Made by a program: the position numbers and the translations under genes
Notes under the pieces: model-generated
Told to the model about the DNA's origin: nothing
Seen by the model: the letters and a program-made list of their open reading frames with translations, nothing else
Databases searched by the model: none
Source: an uncultured Clostridia bacterium
GTDB taxonomy: Bacteria > Bacillota > Clostridia > TANB77 > CAG-465
DNA length: 64,000 nucleotides
Assembly: GCA_944387375.1 (NCBI GenBank)
Contig: CALXEQ010000001.1
Location: 188,483-252,482 of the forward strand
Reading direction: 5' to 3'
In this document: positions 54,810-63,859 of the stretch, one piece after another
Layout: every line of letters starts with the position of its first letter
Numbering within the stretch: the first letter of the stretch is position 1

Positions 54810-57800
54810 ATGAGATTATTAAATAAGGTTTTAATAGCATTTGTTTATTTTTTTGTTTTAAATTTGTTTATGTTTAGTGTAAATGCACAGACTTATGATG
54901 GTGGATTTGGAAATTCTGGTGTAGAAGTTTTACCAGATGGTGAAGATGATAATTATGGAAATCAAACTCCATCGCAAACATTTACATCAGGAGATTATGT
55001 TTATGTTAAAGATACATCTGGATTATATTTGGTTGAATATCATGGAAATGAAGATACGGTTTATGTTCCATCAAAACTTGATGGGATAAATGTGGTTGGT
55101 ATATATACCGAAACATTTGCTTTCTCACCAGATGTAAGAAAAGTGGTTATTCCAGAAGGAATAATATCTATATATGATGATGCTTTTCATGGTTGCAGAA
55201 AATTAGAAGAAATAGAGGTATCTAGTAACAATCAAATATATGCATCAGAAGATGGAATATTGTATAGTAAAGACTATAAATATTTGGTAGTATGTCCACC
55301 AGGTAAAAAAGGTGTTGTAGATGTAAATGAAAATACAATATATGTTTGTGATTATTCTTTTTTTACTTGTGCTAATGTTACAGACATAAATATTCCTGAA
55401 TCAGTTGAAGATTTAGGACTAGGTTGTTTTTATGAGACAGATTCATTAGAAAGTATTAATATTTCTCCATATAATAAATACTATGTGGAAGAAGATGGAG
55501 TGGTATATAATAAAGCAAAAACAACACTTGTAAAATGTGTAGATACAAAAGATACATCAGTAACAATTCCAAATACTGTTGTAAATATAGCTAAATTTGC
55601 CTTCTATGAATGTAATGAACTAAAAGGACCTTTAAAATTACCAGATAATTTAAAATTTATAGGTGAATATGCATTTTTCAATTGTGGTCAATTAGATACA
55701 GATTTAGAATTTCCAGATACTTTGGAAACAATAGAGCAACGTGCTTTTTATGGATGTAAAAGCCTAAGAAGTATAAAATTAAATGAAGGCTTAGATACAA
55801 TTCCTAATTTTTGTTTTGCTTATTGCGAATCATTACAAGAAATAGCAATTCCTGATAGTGTAAAAACAATAGATGAAAATGCGTTCTTTTATTGTATAAA
55901 TGTCAAGTCACTAGATTTAGGTGAGGGTGTACAAACTATATCAAATTGGGCTTTTGACTATTTATTTTCTTTAAAGGGAGATTTAATTATACCAGATAGT
56001 GTACTTTCTATAGGAGATGCAGCATTTTTTAATTGTAACTCGTTAGATGGATATATAATTATAGGTGATAATGTAAAAAGAGTAGGTGAAAGTGCTTTTT
56101 ATAGAGCAGAAAATGTAAAAGGAATTATCTTTAAGGGAGATTTACCGTATATTACTGAAAATAGCTTCTTAAGACCAAATGTAAAATATTATTATTTGAA
56201 TGGTAAAAGTGGTTTTGAAGAGGCTTTAGAAGGAAAAGATGTTAGTGCATATAATCCAAAGCCAATTGTAAATTATATAATAGATGATGAAGTATATAAG
56301 TCTGTAATATTAGATAGTTATGGATCAAGTGTACCAGAATTTGAAGAATTACAAAAAGACGGATATGAATTTGAGGGTTGGTATTATGATAGATCATTTA
56401 ATGAAAAATATGATTTTAGCGATATTATAATGAAAGATACAAACTTATATGCTAAATATACATCTAGAAACACTATATTATTTTCTAAAGATGAAACTAT
56501 TATAGAAAAGGGAAAAAGTGAGCAAATTGAGTTTACATATGATTTAGAAGAAGGATTAACGCAAGATGACATAGTATGGAAAAGTTCGGATGATGGTGTT
56601 GTAACAGTAGATGATAATGGAAAAATTACTGCTATAGATAAGGGAGAAGCTTTAGTTACTGCTACTTGCAAGAATTTTACTGCTACTATTAAAGTAATAG
56701 TTTGGAAAGATGAAAATAAAATTAATATAGAAAATGAAACTTTAAGTTTAGTAATAGATGATACATATAAGTTAAATTATGATTATCATCTATTAAATGG
56801 TGCAACAAAAGATGAAATTTTTTGGGAAAGTTCAAATAAAGATGTTGTAGTTGTAGATAATGACGGAAATATAACTGCTATAAGTGATGGGGTGGCAACA
56901 GTTACAGCGTCTTATGAGGATGCAAGTGACAGTATAGAAATAACAGTATTAAAGAAAAATAGTTTAGATATTCAAGCAACAGAGCTGGTATTACAAGTAG
57001 GAAAGACGTTAGATATAACATATGGATATTATTTTAATGATGGGGCTACAAGTGAAGATATAATATGGACTTCTTCTAATACAAATGTAGCAAGGGTTGA
57101 AAATGGCAGAGTTATTGCAAAACTTGATGGAGAGACTACAATAATTGCAAAATATAAAGATGTATCTGCAAGCGTTGAGGTTCATGTAGTAAAGCCTGAT
57201 GAAATAGAATTTAAGGATGAAATATTAGAATTAGATTTAAATCAAAGTGGATATGAACTATCATATGACTGGTATTCATATGATACTACACAAGAGGAAT
57301 TTGTGTGGTTAAGTTCAAATGAAGAAGTCGCAACAGTAGATGATGGAATATTAAATATAAAAGCTGTTGGTGAAACTATAATAACTGTAAAATGTGGTCA
57401 AGCAAGTGATACTATAATATTGAGGACTGTTTTGCCAGATGTTTTAGAATTTTATTCAGATTATGAGCTTATTAGATTTAAAGAAAATAAAGAGATTAAT
57501 TTAGATATAAATTATTATTTTAAAGATGGTTCAAATTTAGATAGTATAGAATATATAAGTAGTAATCCTTCAGTTATAAAAGTAGAAAATAATAAGCTTA
57601 TTCAAGTTGGAAAAGGACAAACAATAATTACAGCAAAACATAAAGAATTAGAAGATACAATTAACATTGAGATTATAGATGAGGATCATATATCTTTTGA
57701 AGATGTTGGATATATTTTAAATGTTAATGATGAGATGAATTTGAGTTATGATTATTATATTTATGGGGTAGAAAATCCAAATATAGAATTTCATTCATCA

Positions 57801-58112
57801 GATAATAGTATAGTAAATGTGGATGAAAATGGTCATATAATAGCTTTAGCTAATGGACAAGCAACAATTACAGCTTCATATGGAGATATTTCTTCGGATA
57901 TACAAATCTTTGTTGGTAGTGATAGTTATTTAATAGGTGATGTAAATCAAGATAAAGCTATAAATTCAATTGATGCATCTATGGTTATTGATATATATAA
58001 GAACAATACAGAAGATGCTTTACTTAGAATTTTAGCTGATGTAAATGGTGATGGAGCGATAAATGCACTTGATTCATCCTTAATTATAGATATATATAAA
58101 AAGAATGATTAG
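54810..58112 (+). CDS. Secreted LRR_5 / Ig-like / dockerin surface protein
   Basis: About 1,100 residues; the ATG at 54810 is seven bases behind GTAGGGG. Signal peptide about 1-27. BspA-type LRR_5 repeats (about 45-445, repeated AF..C..L.. units), one InlB_B repeat (about 455-515, GYEFEGWYYD), and six BIG2-like Ig domains (about 520-1035, each with a D-x-V-x-W-x-SS core and a DGxAT-x-TA ending). A dockerin of two repeats closes it (GDVNQDKAINSIDASMVIDIY and ADVNGDGAINALDSSLIID). No catalytic domain is seen. It is probably a surface adhesin or spacer attached through cohesin. Confidence 0.85.
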   Translation: MRLLNKVLIAFVYFFVLNLFMFSVNAQTYDGGFGNSGVEVLPDGEDDNYGNQTPSQTFTSGDYVYVKDTSGLYLVEYHGNEDTVYVPSKLDGINVVGIYTETFAFSPDVRKVVIPEGIISIYDDAFHGCRKLEEIEVSSNNQIYASEDGILYSKDYKYLVVCPPGKKGVVDVNENTIYVCDYSFFTCANVTDINIPESVEDLGLGCFYETDSLESINISPYNKYYVEEDGVVYNKAKTTLVKCVDTKDTSVTIPNTVVNIAKFAFYECNELKGPLKLPDNLKFIGEYAFFNCGQLDTDLEFPDTLETIEQRAFYGCKSLRSIKLNEGLDTIPNFCFAYCESLQEIAIPDSVKTIDENAFFYCINVKSLDLGEGVQTISNWAFDYLFSLKGDLIIPDSVLSIGDAAFFNCNSLDGYIIIGDNVKRVGESAFYRAENVKGIIFKGDLPYITENSFLRPNVKYYYLNGKSGFEEALEGKDVSAYNPKPIVNYIIDDEVYKSVILDSYGSSVPEFEELQKDGYEFEGWYYDRSFNEKYDFSDIIMKDTNLYAKYTSRNTILFSKDETIIEKGKSEQIEFTYDLEEGLTQDDIVWKSSDDGVVTVDDNGKITAIDKGEALVTATCKNFTATIKVIVWKDENKINIENETLSLVIDDTYKLNYDYHLLNGATKDEIFWESSNKDVVVVDNDGNITAISDGVATVTASYEDASDSIEITVLKKNSLDIQATELVLQVGKTLDITYGYYFNDGATSEDIIWTSSNTNVARVENGRVIAKLDGETTIIAKYKDVSASVEVHVVKPDEIEFKDEILELDLNQSGYELSYDWYSYDTTQEEFVWLSSNEEVATVDDGILNIKAVGETIITVKCGQASDTIILRTVLPDVLEFYSDYELIRFKENKEINLDINYYFKDGSNLDSIEYISSNPSVIKVENNKLIQVGKGQTIITAKHKELEDTINIEIIDEDHISFEDVGYILNVNDEMNLSYDYYIYGVENPNIEFHSSDNSIVNVDENGHIIALANGQATITASYGDISSDIQIFVGSDSYLIGDVNQDKAINSIDASMVIDIYKNNTEDALLRILADVNGDGAINALDSSLIIDIYKKND

Positions 58113-58124
58113 GGGGGATAAAAA

Positions 58125-59021
58125 ATGGTAAGATTTAAGAAAATATTTACACTTTTATTATTAATTAGCATTAGTTTTTTACCATTAAATTCATATATAG
58201 CAAATGATGGAGAGTATGAAGAATATAGTGATGAGGAAAGAGCTAGTATAATTGAAAGTTATGAAATTGAAAAAAATAGCGATGGTTCAAACACTTATAG
58301 TTTAGTAGGATATGATAGTAATGTATATACAAATATTATTCCAGGAGAAATTGATGGAAAAATAATTACTAGAATTGCAGATGGTGCTTTTAAAGATCTA
58401 AAACAAATGACTGGTCAAATTACTCTTCCTGATTCTATAAAATATGTTGGCGACGAAGCTTTTTCAGGATGTACAAATTTAATTAGAATAAGGTTTGGAG
58501 AAGGACTAGAAGAGATTGGAAATAATTGTTTTTATAATTGTACTAGTTTGGATCATATAAGGTATAATGATAATTTAAAATATATAGGTGATAGTGCCTT
58601 TGAAAACTGTAGAGGGTTTGATGGTACATATATGCAAATTCCAAGTAGTGTAGAAAGTATTGGAAACAATGCTTTTGCTGGTACTGGTATTGATTTAATG
58701 ATATTTACAAGTACAAATGCACCTAAGATAGAAGAAAATACTTTCTATAGATGTAGATATTTAAAAATAAGGACACCTAATATATCTGATGGATATACAC
58801 AAGAAAATGGATGGCCTATGGATAAAGTAATTGCTACATTGTTAGGAGATGCAAATGGAGATGGAGCTATAAACTCGATAGATGCATCATTTGTAATTGA
58901 TAAATATAAGAAAAATGAAGTAGTTGATGATGATCTTTATATTATAGATATGAATTATGATAAAACTATAAATTCGGTAGACGCATCAATTATAATAGAT
59001 AATTATAAAAGTAATATATAA
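58125..59021 (+). CDS. Secreted LRR_5 protein with dockerin
   Basis: 298 residues. Signal peptide about 1-27; BspA-type LRR_5 repeats (about 60-225, DSIKYVGDEAFSGCTNL and similar); dockerin at about 238-298 (GDANGDGAINSIDASFVIDKY and DMNYDKTINSVDASIII). It lies 12 bases after the larger dockerin gene behind AGGGGGG, so the two are probably co-transcribed. It looks like a reduced paralogue of its neighbour without Ig domains. Confidence 0.85.
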   Translation: MVRFKKIFTLLLLISISFLPLNSYIANDGEYEEYSDEERASIIESYEIEKNSDGSNTYSLVGYDSNVYTNIIPGEIDGKIITRIADGAFKDLKQMTGQITLPDSIKYVGDEAFSGCTNLIRIRFGEGLEEIGNNCFYNCTSLDHIRYNDNLKYIGDSAFENCRGFDGTYMQIPSSVESIGNNAFAGTGIDLMIFTSTNAPKIEENTFYRCRYLKIRTPNISDGYTQENGWPMDKVIATLLGDANGDGAINSIDASFVIDKYKKNEVVDDDLYIIDMNYDKTINSVDASIIIDNYKSNI

Positions 59022-59022
59022 T

Positions 59023-59059
59023 AAAATAGGTCTTAATAGAATTTATTAAGACCTATTTT
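59023..59059. terminator. Bidirectional terminator between convergent genes
   Basis: A perfect 15-bp stem (59023-59037 with 59045-59059) with a seven-base loop. It serves the dockerin pair and overlaps the end of minus-strand spoVB. Confidence 0.8.
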
Positions 59060-60534
59060 ACTTTAGGTATTAAATTCATAAGAGTTGTTAAAAAGATAAA
59101 AATAACACTAAATATGATTAATGCTAATAGTAAAGTTGAAAAGTTAACAATTTTAAATGGTAACAAGTTAATTATGAAAAATGCTGTAAATAAACAAATA
59201 AGGGGTTTTATAACCCATTCAAGATATCTAAATTTTATATTTGCTTTTTTCAATATTTTTTCTATACTCATAACTCCATTTATATATTCACTTGTATAAA
59301 GGACTAATATATATCCAAAAGTGCCAAGAAAAGGGATTCCAAAATAAATTAATGTAATTGATAGTAAAAGATCTATTATATTTATTTTCATTACACTAAC
59401 TTGTAAATCAAGTCCTTTTAACATACTATCTACAATGGAATCTAAATACATGATACATATAATAGGGGTTAAAATTTTTACATAATATGCCACTTCATGA
59501 TTATTGTATAATTTAAAACAGATAATATCTGCTGATATATAAATTACAAAAGAAATATATAAAGATGCAAGAATTGTTATTTTGAATATTTTTTGTGTTA
59601 TAGTTTTTATTTTTTCTACATTATTTGAAGCAAAGTACCTAGAATATTCTGGTAAAATAAGAGAGGCAAAGCTATTTATAAAGATACTTGGCATAAGTAT
59701 AAATGGTAATGCTATTCCATGTATAATACCGTATCTTGAAAGAGCGTATTCATAAGAATATCCATATGTTTGTAATCTTATTGGTATTAAAGTATGTTTA
59801 AGTGTAGAAAGTCCTGAACGTATAAAGGAAGTAAAGGATATTGGAGCACTTATTCTAAATATGTTTTTAATTATTTTTACTTTATTTTCATTCTTTTTTA
59901 TTTGGTATGATTTTACATCTTTTTTATATAATATAAAAGAATAAATAAAAGAAGTGAATTCAGATAAAAATATACCTAATGTTAAACATTCATATGTTGG
60001 AAAATTAATATATAGTAGTGTTACTATAAAAAAAGATTTTACAATATGCATTAAAAATTCAGATATAACTGGTTCATTTACTTTTCTTAAAGCATTGAAA
60101 TATCCACAAAAGCAAGATGTTAATGCAATAAATGGAAGTGATAAAGCAAGAATAATAATTACATTAGAATCTACTATATCGTTTAATAATATAGATACTA
60201 ATTCGTTTTTTAATAATATAGTAAATATACATACACAAATAGATATAATAGCACAAAATTTGCAAGCAATTTTAGAAGAACAAGCGATATTTGAATTATT
60301 CTTTAATATATCACTTTCTGAAACTATTTTAGTTATTGCAAGAGGAATACCAAATAATGATATAGTAACTAAAAAATTAAATAAATTCATTATTAATGAG
60401 TAAGATCCAAGTACAGTTGTTCCTATTTTATTTGTAATATATATATTTGTAAGCATTTCAACTACATTTATAATAAGAGTAGAAAGAGTTAATATAATAA
60501 AGTTTTTAAAAAACTTAGATTTTATAATCGTCAT
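59053..60534 (-). CDS. spoVB: SpoVB-like MATE/MOP flippase
   Basis: 493 residues with about 13-14 hydrophobic helices. IYITNKIGTTVLGSYSLIMNLFN and the GIPLAITKIVSE block are typical of SpoVB/stage V sporulation and related lipid-linked oligosaccharide flippases. Its start codon overlaps the stop of pdaA by four bases (ATGA), so the two are translationally coupled. A role in spore cortex precursor export is likely from family and partner. Confidence 0.8.
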   Translation of the reverse strand: MTIIKSKFFKNFIILTLSTLIINVVEMLTNIYITNKIGTTVLGSYSLIMNLFNFLVTISLFGIPLAITKIVSESDILKNNSNIACSSKIACKFCAIISICVCIFTILLKNELVSILLNDIVDSNVIIILALSLPFIALTSCFCGYFNALRKVNEPVISEFLMHIVKSFFIVTLLYINFPTYECLTLGIFLSEFTSFIYSFILYKKDVKSYQIKKNENKVKIIKNIFRISAPISFTSFIRSGLSTLKHTLIPIRLQTYGYSYEYALSRYGIIHGIALPFILMPSIFINSFASLILPEYSRYFASNNVEKIKTITQKIFKITILASLYISFVIYISADIICFKLYNNHEVAYYVKILTPIICIMYLDSIVDSMLKGLDLQVSVMKINIIDLLLSITLIYFGIPFLGTFGYILVLYTSEYINGVMSIEKILKKANIKFRYLEWVIKPLICLFTAFFIINLLPFKIVNFSTLLLALIIFSVIFIFLTTLMNLIPKVK

Positions 60535-61307
60535 AATTGCTCTAATGTACTAAATGTATATCCTTGATTTTCCAATGTAGTTAAAAATTCATCAAGTATT
60601 TCCATGTTAGTTTTAGATGTTGAGTGAAGAAGTATAATAGCACCGTTATGCACTCTTTTAAGTAAAGTAGATAAAGCTTTTTCGTGTGATGGTTGATTAT
60701 CTCTTTCCCAATCTACATATGCTACTGACCAAAATATAGTTTTGTATCCAAGATTTTGTGCATCTTGTAAATTTTGTGTATTATATATTCCTTGTGGTGG
60801 TCTATAGAACTTTTTCATTTCTTGACCAGTTATATTTTTATATTGCTCTTCTACAGGCTCTATTTGCGATTTAAAGTCATCTAATGTAGACATTTTTGAC
60901 ATATCTGGATGGCTCTTTGTGTGATTTCCGACTATATGACCTTCTTCATACATTCTTTTTACTGTATCTGGATTAGAAGAAAAATAATTACCAACAATAA
61001 AAAATGCTGCCTTTACATTATGTTTTTTTAAAGTATCTAAAATACTTTCTGTGTAACCAGCTTCATAGCCAACATCAAAAGTAAGATATATTTCTTTTTT
61101 TGTTTTATCTCCCATAAAATATGCATTATATTTACTTAATTCTTCAATAGATGCGTTTCCTATAGGTGGCTCATTTTCAGCTTGAAATGATAGTCCCCAC
61201 GATGTGTTAGATGAGGCAAAAACAATGCAAGATATAGTGAGTATGGATATAGAGGCAATAATTATTAAAGATAAAAATAAATTCTTTTTTGTTATAATAT
61301 AATACAT
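60531..61307 (-). CDS. pdaA: Peptidoglycan delta-lactam-type N-deacetylase PdaA
   Basis: 258 residues. One N-terminal membrane helix/signal (about 8-31), then SWGLSF, a marker of PdaA. The CE4 catalytic motifs are LTFDVGYEAGYT, GNHTKSHPDM with metal histidines, FYRPPQGIYN and IILLHSTSKTN. It makes muramic delta-lactam in the spore cortex, required for germination. Upstream RBS CTAAGGTG. First gene of the minus-strand operon with spoVB. Confidence 0.92.
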   Translation of the reverse strand: MYYIITKKNLFLSLIIIASISILTISCIVFASSNTSWGLSFQAENEPPIGNASIEELSKYNAYFMGDKTKKEIYLTFDVGYEAGYTESILDTLKKHNVKAAFFIVGNYFSSNPDTVKRMYEEGHIVGNHTKSHPDMSKMSTLDDFKSQIEPVEEQYKNITGQEMKKFYRPPQGIYNTQNLQDAQNLGYKTIFWSVAYVDWERDNQPSHEKALSTLLKRVHNGAIILLHSTSKTNMEILDEFLTTLENQGYTFSTLEQL

Positions 61308-61322
61308 TTAATCACCTTAGTT

Positions 61323-61371
61323 AATTATATTAAAAATAAAATAAAATATTATATTTATTTTTAATATAATT
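61323..61371. promoter_or_regulatory. Perfect 18-bp inverted repeat between divergent genes
   Basis: AATTATATTAAAAATAAA (61323-61340) and its exact complement at 61354-61371, with 13 bases between. It lies between pdaA and the phosphatase gene and could contain divergent promoters or an operator. Low-complexity AT content means chance cannot be ruled out. Confidence 0.4.
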
Positions 61372-61420
61372 GTTAAATATATGTATTTATGCTAAAATAA
61401 AAATATTAGGAGGAAAAGAT

Positions 61421-61954
61421 ATGTATATATATGTTTTAAGACATGGCTTAACAGATTGGAATGTTCAAAGAAAATTGTTGTCTATAACAGATGTAGATCT
61501 AAATGATATAGGTATAGAACAGTGTGAGGCAGCAAAAAAGTTGGTTGAAAATTTAAATTATGATTTGGTTTTTTGTTCACCAAAGCTTAGAACAAAGCAT
61601 ACTGCGCAAATTGTAAATGTTCAAAATAAGCCTATAGTTTATGACAAAAGACTTATAGAAAGGGATGCTAAAAGTGTAGAGGGAATTAATGTAGATGATT
61701 TTGATTATAGAGCTTATTGGACGCTAGGAAAAGATGAGTATAAAGATAGTGAAACTATTGAAGAGTGTAAAAAAAGAGTATACGAATTTTTAGACGAATT
61801 AAAAAAAGAGCATGAAGGAAAAAATATCTTAATTGTTACTCATAATGGAATATGCAGAATTATAAATACATATTTCAATGGCTTTCCTAAAAAAGGCGAT
61901 ATTTTTGACATAGGTCAAAAAAATGCACAATTGAAGATGTATGAATTGAAATAA
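61421..61954 (+). CDS. Histidine phosphatase family protein
   Basis: About 177 residues. Start at the ATG at 61421, seven bases behind AGGAGG; an upstream ATG at 61370 has no RBS. LRHGLTDWN is the phosphohistidine motif, CSPKLRTKHT the second, VEGINVDDF follows, and VTHNGICR the last conserved histidine. The phosphoglycerate-mutase superfamily is broad; substrate unknown. A strong terminator follows. Confidence 0.87.
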   Translation: MYIYVLRHGLTDWNVQRKLLSITDVDLNDIGIEQCEAAKKLVENLNYDLVFCSPKLRTKHTAQIVNVQNKPIVYDKRLIERDAKSVEGINVDDFDYRAYWTLGKDEYKDSETIEECKKRVYEFLDELKKEHEGKNILIVTHNGICRIINTYFNGFPKKGDIFDIGQKNAQLKMYELK

Positions 61955-61967
61955 AAATATTTAATTA

Positions 61968-62029
61968 AAAAGAGCAGTTATGAAGTGAACTTCAAAAGTT
62001 TCACTTCATAACTGCTCTTTTATTTTTTT
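61968..62029 (+). terminator. Very long terminator hairpin after the phosphatase gene
   Basis: A perfect 22-bp stem (61968-61989 with 62000-62021), ten-base loop and seven T. Longer than most intrinsic terminators in this window. Confidence 0.85.
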
Positions 62030-62080
62030 CATAAAGTTAAAAAATTCTAAAACTCGTCATAAAAAATAAGGTGAAAAAGT

Positions 62081-62109
62081 TTGCTAATCAAAATATAAAA
62101 GAGTATAAT
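62081..62109 (+). promoter_or_regulatory. Promoter of the Rpn-family gene
   Basis: TTGCTA (62081-62086) and TATAAT (62104-62109) with 17 bases between, 29 bases before the start codon. Confidence 0.5.
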
Positions 62110-62138
62110 AACCTTGCTTTAACTAAAGGAGGTGTTAT

Positions 62139-63044
62139 ATGAAAAAATTAAAGCCAACAAATGATTATGTATTTAAAAAAATATTTGGAAGTATTGACTC
62201 TGAAGATATAACAAGAGAGTTTATAAAGTGTGCAACAGGTCTGGAGTTTGAAGATATAAATTTAGATACAACACCAATACTTGAAAAAGATTTAATAGAT
62301 AAAAAGACAGGAATATTAGATGTAAAAATAGTAGCAGATAAAATAAATAATATTGATATAGAGATGCAAGTAGTAAAAAGTGAACATATAGCAGAAAGAA
62401 TATTATTTTACTGGTCAAAAATGTATAATAAAACAATAAGAAAAGGATATGGATATGAAAGAGGACAAAAAAAAATATGTGTATTAATAGCAGATTTTAA
62501 ACTAAGTAATTTAACAGAAGTAGATAAGTTTTGCACAAGATGGAAAATAATGGAAGAAAACTACACAAAACTAAACTTTACAGATAAGTTATATATAGTT
62601 ATAATAGAATTAGAAAAGATAAAAGATATAAAAGAAACAAAAAACAAAGAATTATTAAACTGGTGTAAATTTATAAAAAATCCAGAAGAAATGGAGGGAG
62701 AAGAAATGAAAAACAAATATATAAGAAAAGCAAAAGAAAAACTAGATGAGATAAATCAAAATGAAGAAGAAAGAAGATTAGCAGAAATAAGAGAAAGAAC
62801 AATAAGAGATGAAATGGCAATAAGAGACAGTGGCTATATAGATGGAAAAAATGATGGGATAGAAATTGGGAAAAAAGAAGGAATAAAAGAAGGAGAGAAA
62901 AAAGGCAAAATAGAAGGGAAAAAGGAAGGAATATTAGAAACTAAAAAAGAGATAATAAAACAAATGTTAAAATATAATATGTCTATTGAAAATATAGTTA
63001 AAATCACAAATTTATCTAAGTCAGAAATAGAAAAAATTATGTAA
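62139..63044 (+). CDS. Rpn/PD-(D/E)XK nuclease-family protein
   Basis: 301 residues. KPTNDYVFKKIFG at the N-terminus, then GILDVKIVADK and NIDIEMQV give the D and E-x-Q of the PD-(D/E)xK core. These proteins are called recombination-promoting nucleases or PDDEXK_2 putative transposases. About 225-265 is a Gly/Lys/Glu repeat (GKNDGIEIGKKEGIKEG) common in the family, and the last 40 residues resemble a small helix-turn-helix. I see no terminal inverted repeats, so I call no mobile element. RBS AAAGGAGGTG. Confidence 0.8.
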   Translation: MKKLKPTNDYVFKKIFGSIDSEDITREFIKCATGLEFEDINLDTTPILEKDLIDKKTGILDVKIVADKINNIDIEMQVVKSEHIAERILFYWSKMYNKTIRKGYGYERGQKKICVLIADFKLSNLTEVDKFCTRWKIMEENYTKLNFTDKLYIVIIELEKIKDIKETKNKELLNWCKFIKNPEEMEGEEMKNKYIRKAKEKLDEINQNEEERRLAEIRERTIRDEMAIRDSGYIDGKNDGIEIGKKEGIKEGEKKGKIEGKKEGILETKKEIIKQMLKYNMSIENIVKITNLSKSEIEKIM

Positions 63045-63120
63045 AATATAATTTCCTTTTATATGTTACTTTTGAAACATGATTTTATGATTATTTTAAA
63101 ATTTGTTATAAAAAATTACT

Positions 63121-63159
63121 AAAAAAATAGATACTACACTTAAAGTATAGCATCTATTT
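63121..63159 (-). terminator. Intrinsic terminator of the minus-strand unknown gene
   Basis: Read on the minus strand, a 17-base inverted repeat with two G-T pairs is followed by seven T. It ends just before the stop of the 187-residue gene. Confidence 0.75.
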
Positions 63160-63160
63160 A

Positions 63161-63724
63161 TTAAATTAAAATATCTTTTTTCTTATCACAATTTTTGCCA
63201 ATATTACATAGAGAAAAATATTCGCCATTATATGTATATCCATTTAGTGTATCCTTTGAACTAGATAATGTCATTTCACTAATTTCATTTATATCATCAT
63301 TCCATTTATTTTTTCCGATTAAACCATTATAATTTGTTATATTTAATGATACATTTGCTCCAAGATTTTGAACATTTTCTATCAAATAATCAACTTTTTT
63401 TATTTTATATAACTTGTTAAAACTTACATCTCTTTTTTTATAATTAAATATATTTGTATGTATAATTATATTTTTTTTGTTTATAAGTGCAAGTTTTCCA
63501 TCTATACAAAAGAAAAACCATTTATTATCCGAATTATCTAGTATTAAAGTAGATTTTTTTTCTTTTATTTTTATTGGATTTGTCTTTATATTTGTAATAT
63601 ATAATATATTTTTCTCAAAAAAATTAAGTATTTTTGTATAATAATCTGTATCTATTGTTTTTTTTATTTCTTTTATATACTTTTGTTTTTCATCACTACT
63701 TAATTGCTCAAAAAATTTTGTCAT
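63161..63724 (-). CDS. Unknown 187-aa protein
   Basis: 187 residues behind CAGGAGGT. No signal or membrane helix. The N-terminal 40 residues are a charged helix (FFEQLSSDEKQKYIKEIKKT). The centre has hydrophobic strands (WFFFCIDGKLALIN, then IIIHTNIF). The C-terminus has two cysteines (LCNIGKNCDKKKD). No family is recognised. Confidence 0.6.
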   Translation of the reverse strand: MTKFFEQLSSDEKQKYIKEIKKTIDTDYYTKILNFFEKNILYITNIKTNPIKIKEKKSTLILDNSDNKWFFFCIDGKLALINKKNIIIHTNIFNYKKRDVSFNKLYKIKKVDYLIENVQNLGANVSLNITNYNGLIGKNKWNDDINEISEMTLSSSKDTLNGYTYNGEYFSLCNIGKNCDKKKDILI

Positions 63725-63859
63725 TTTTACCTCCTGTAGAGATTATATCAGATAAGATTTTAAAAGTCAAATATCACTATATAGTATACATAAGTTAAAT
63801 TACTTGCTTGAAATTTTCTTTATACTATAATATAATTATTATATTTGAAAGGTGCTATT

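Noticed and set aside
62139-63044. Mobile element based on the transposase-like name of the Rpn family
   Set aside because: No terminal inverted repeats or target duplications were seen; the flanking hairpins at 61968 and 63121 are unrelated and work as terminators.
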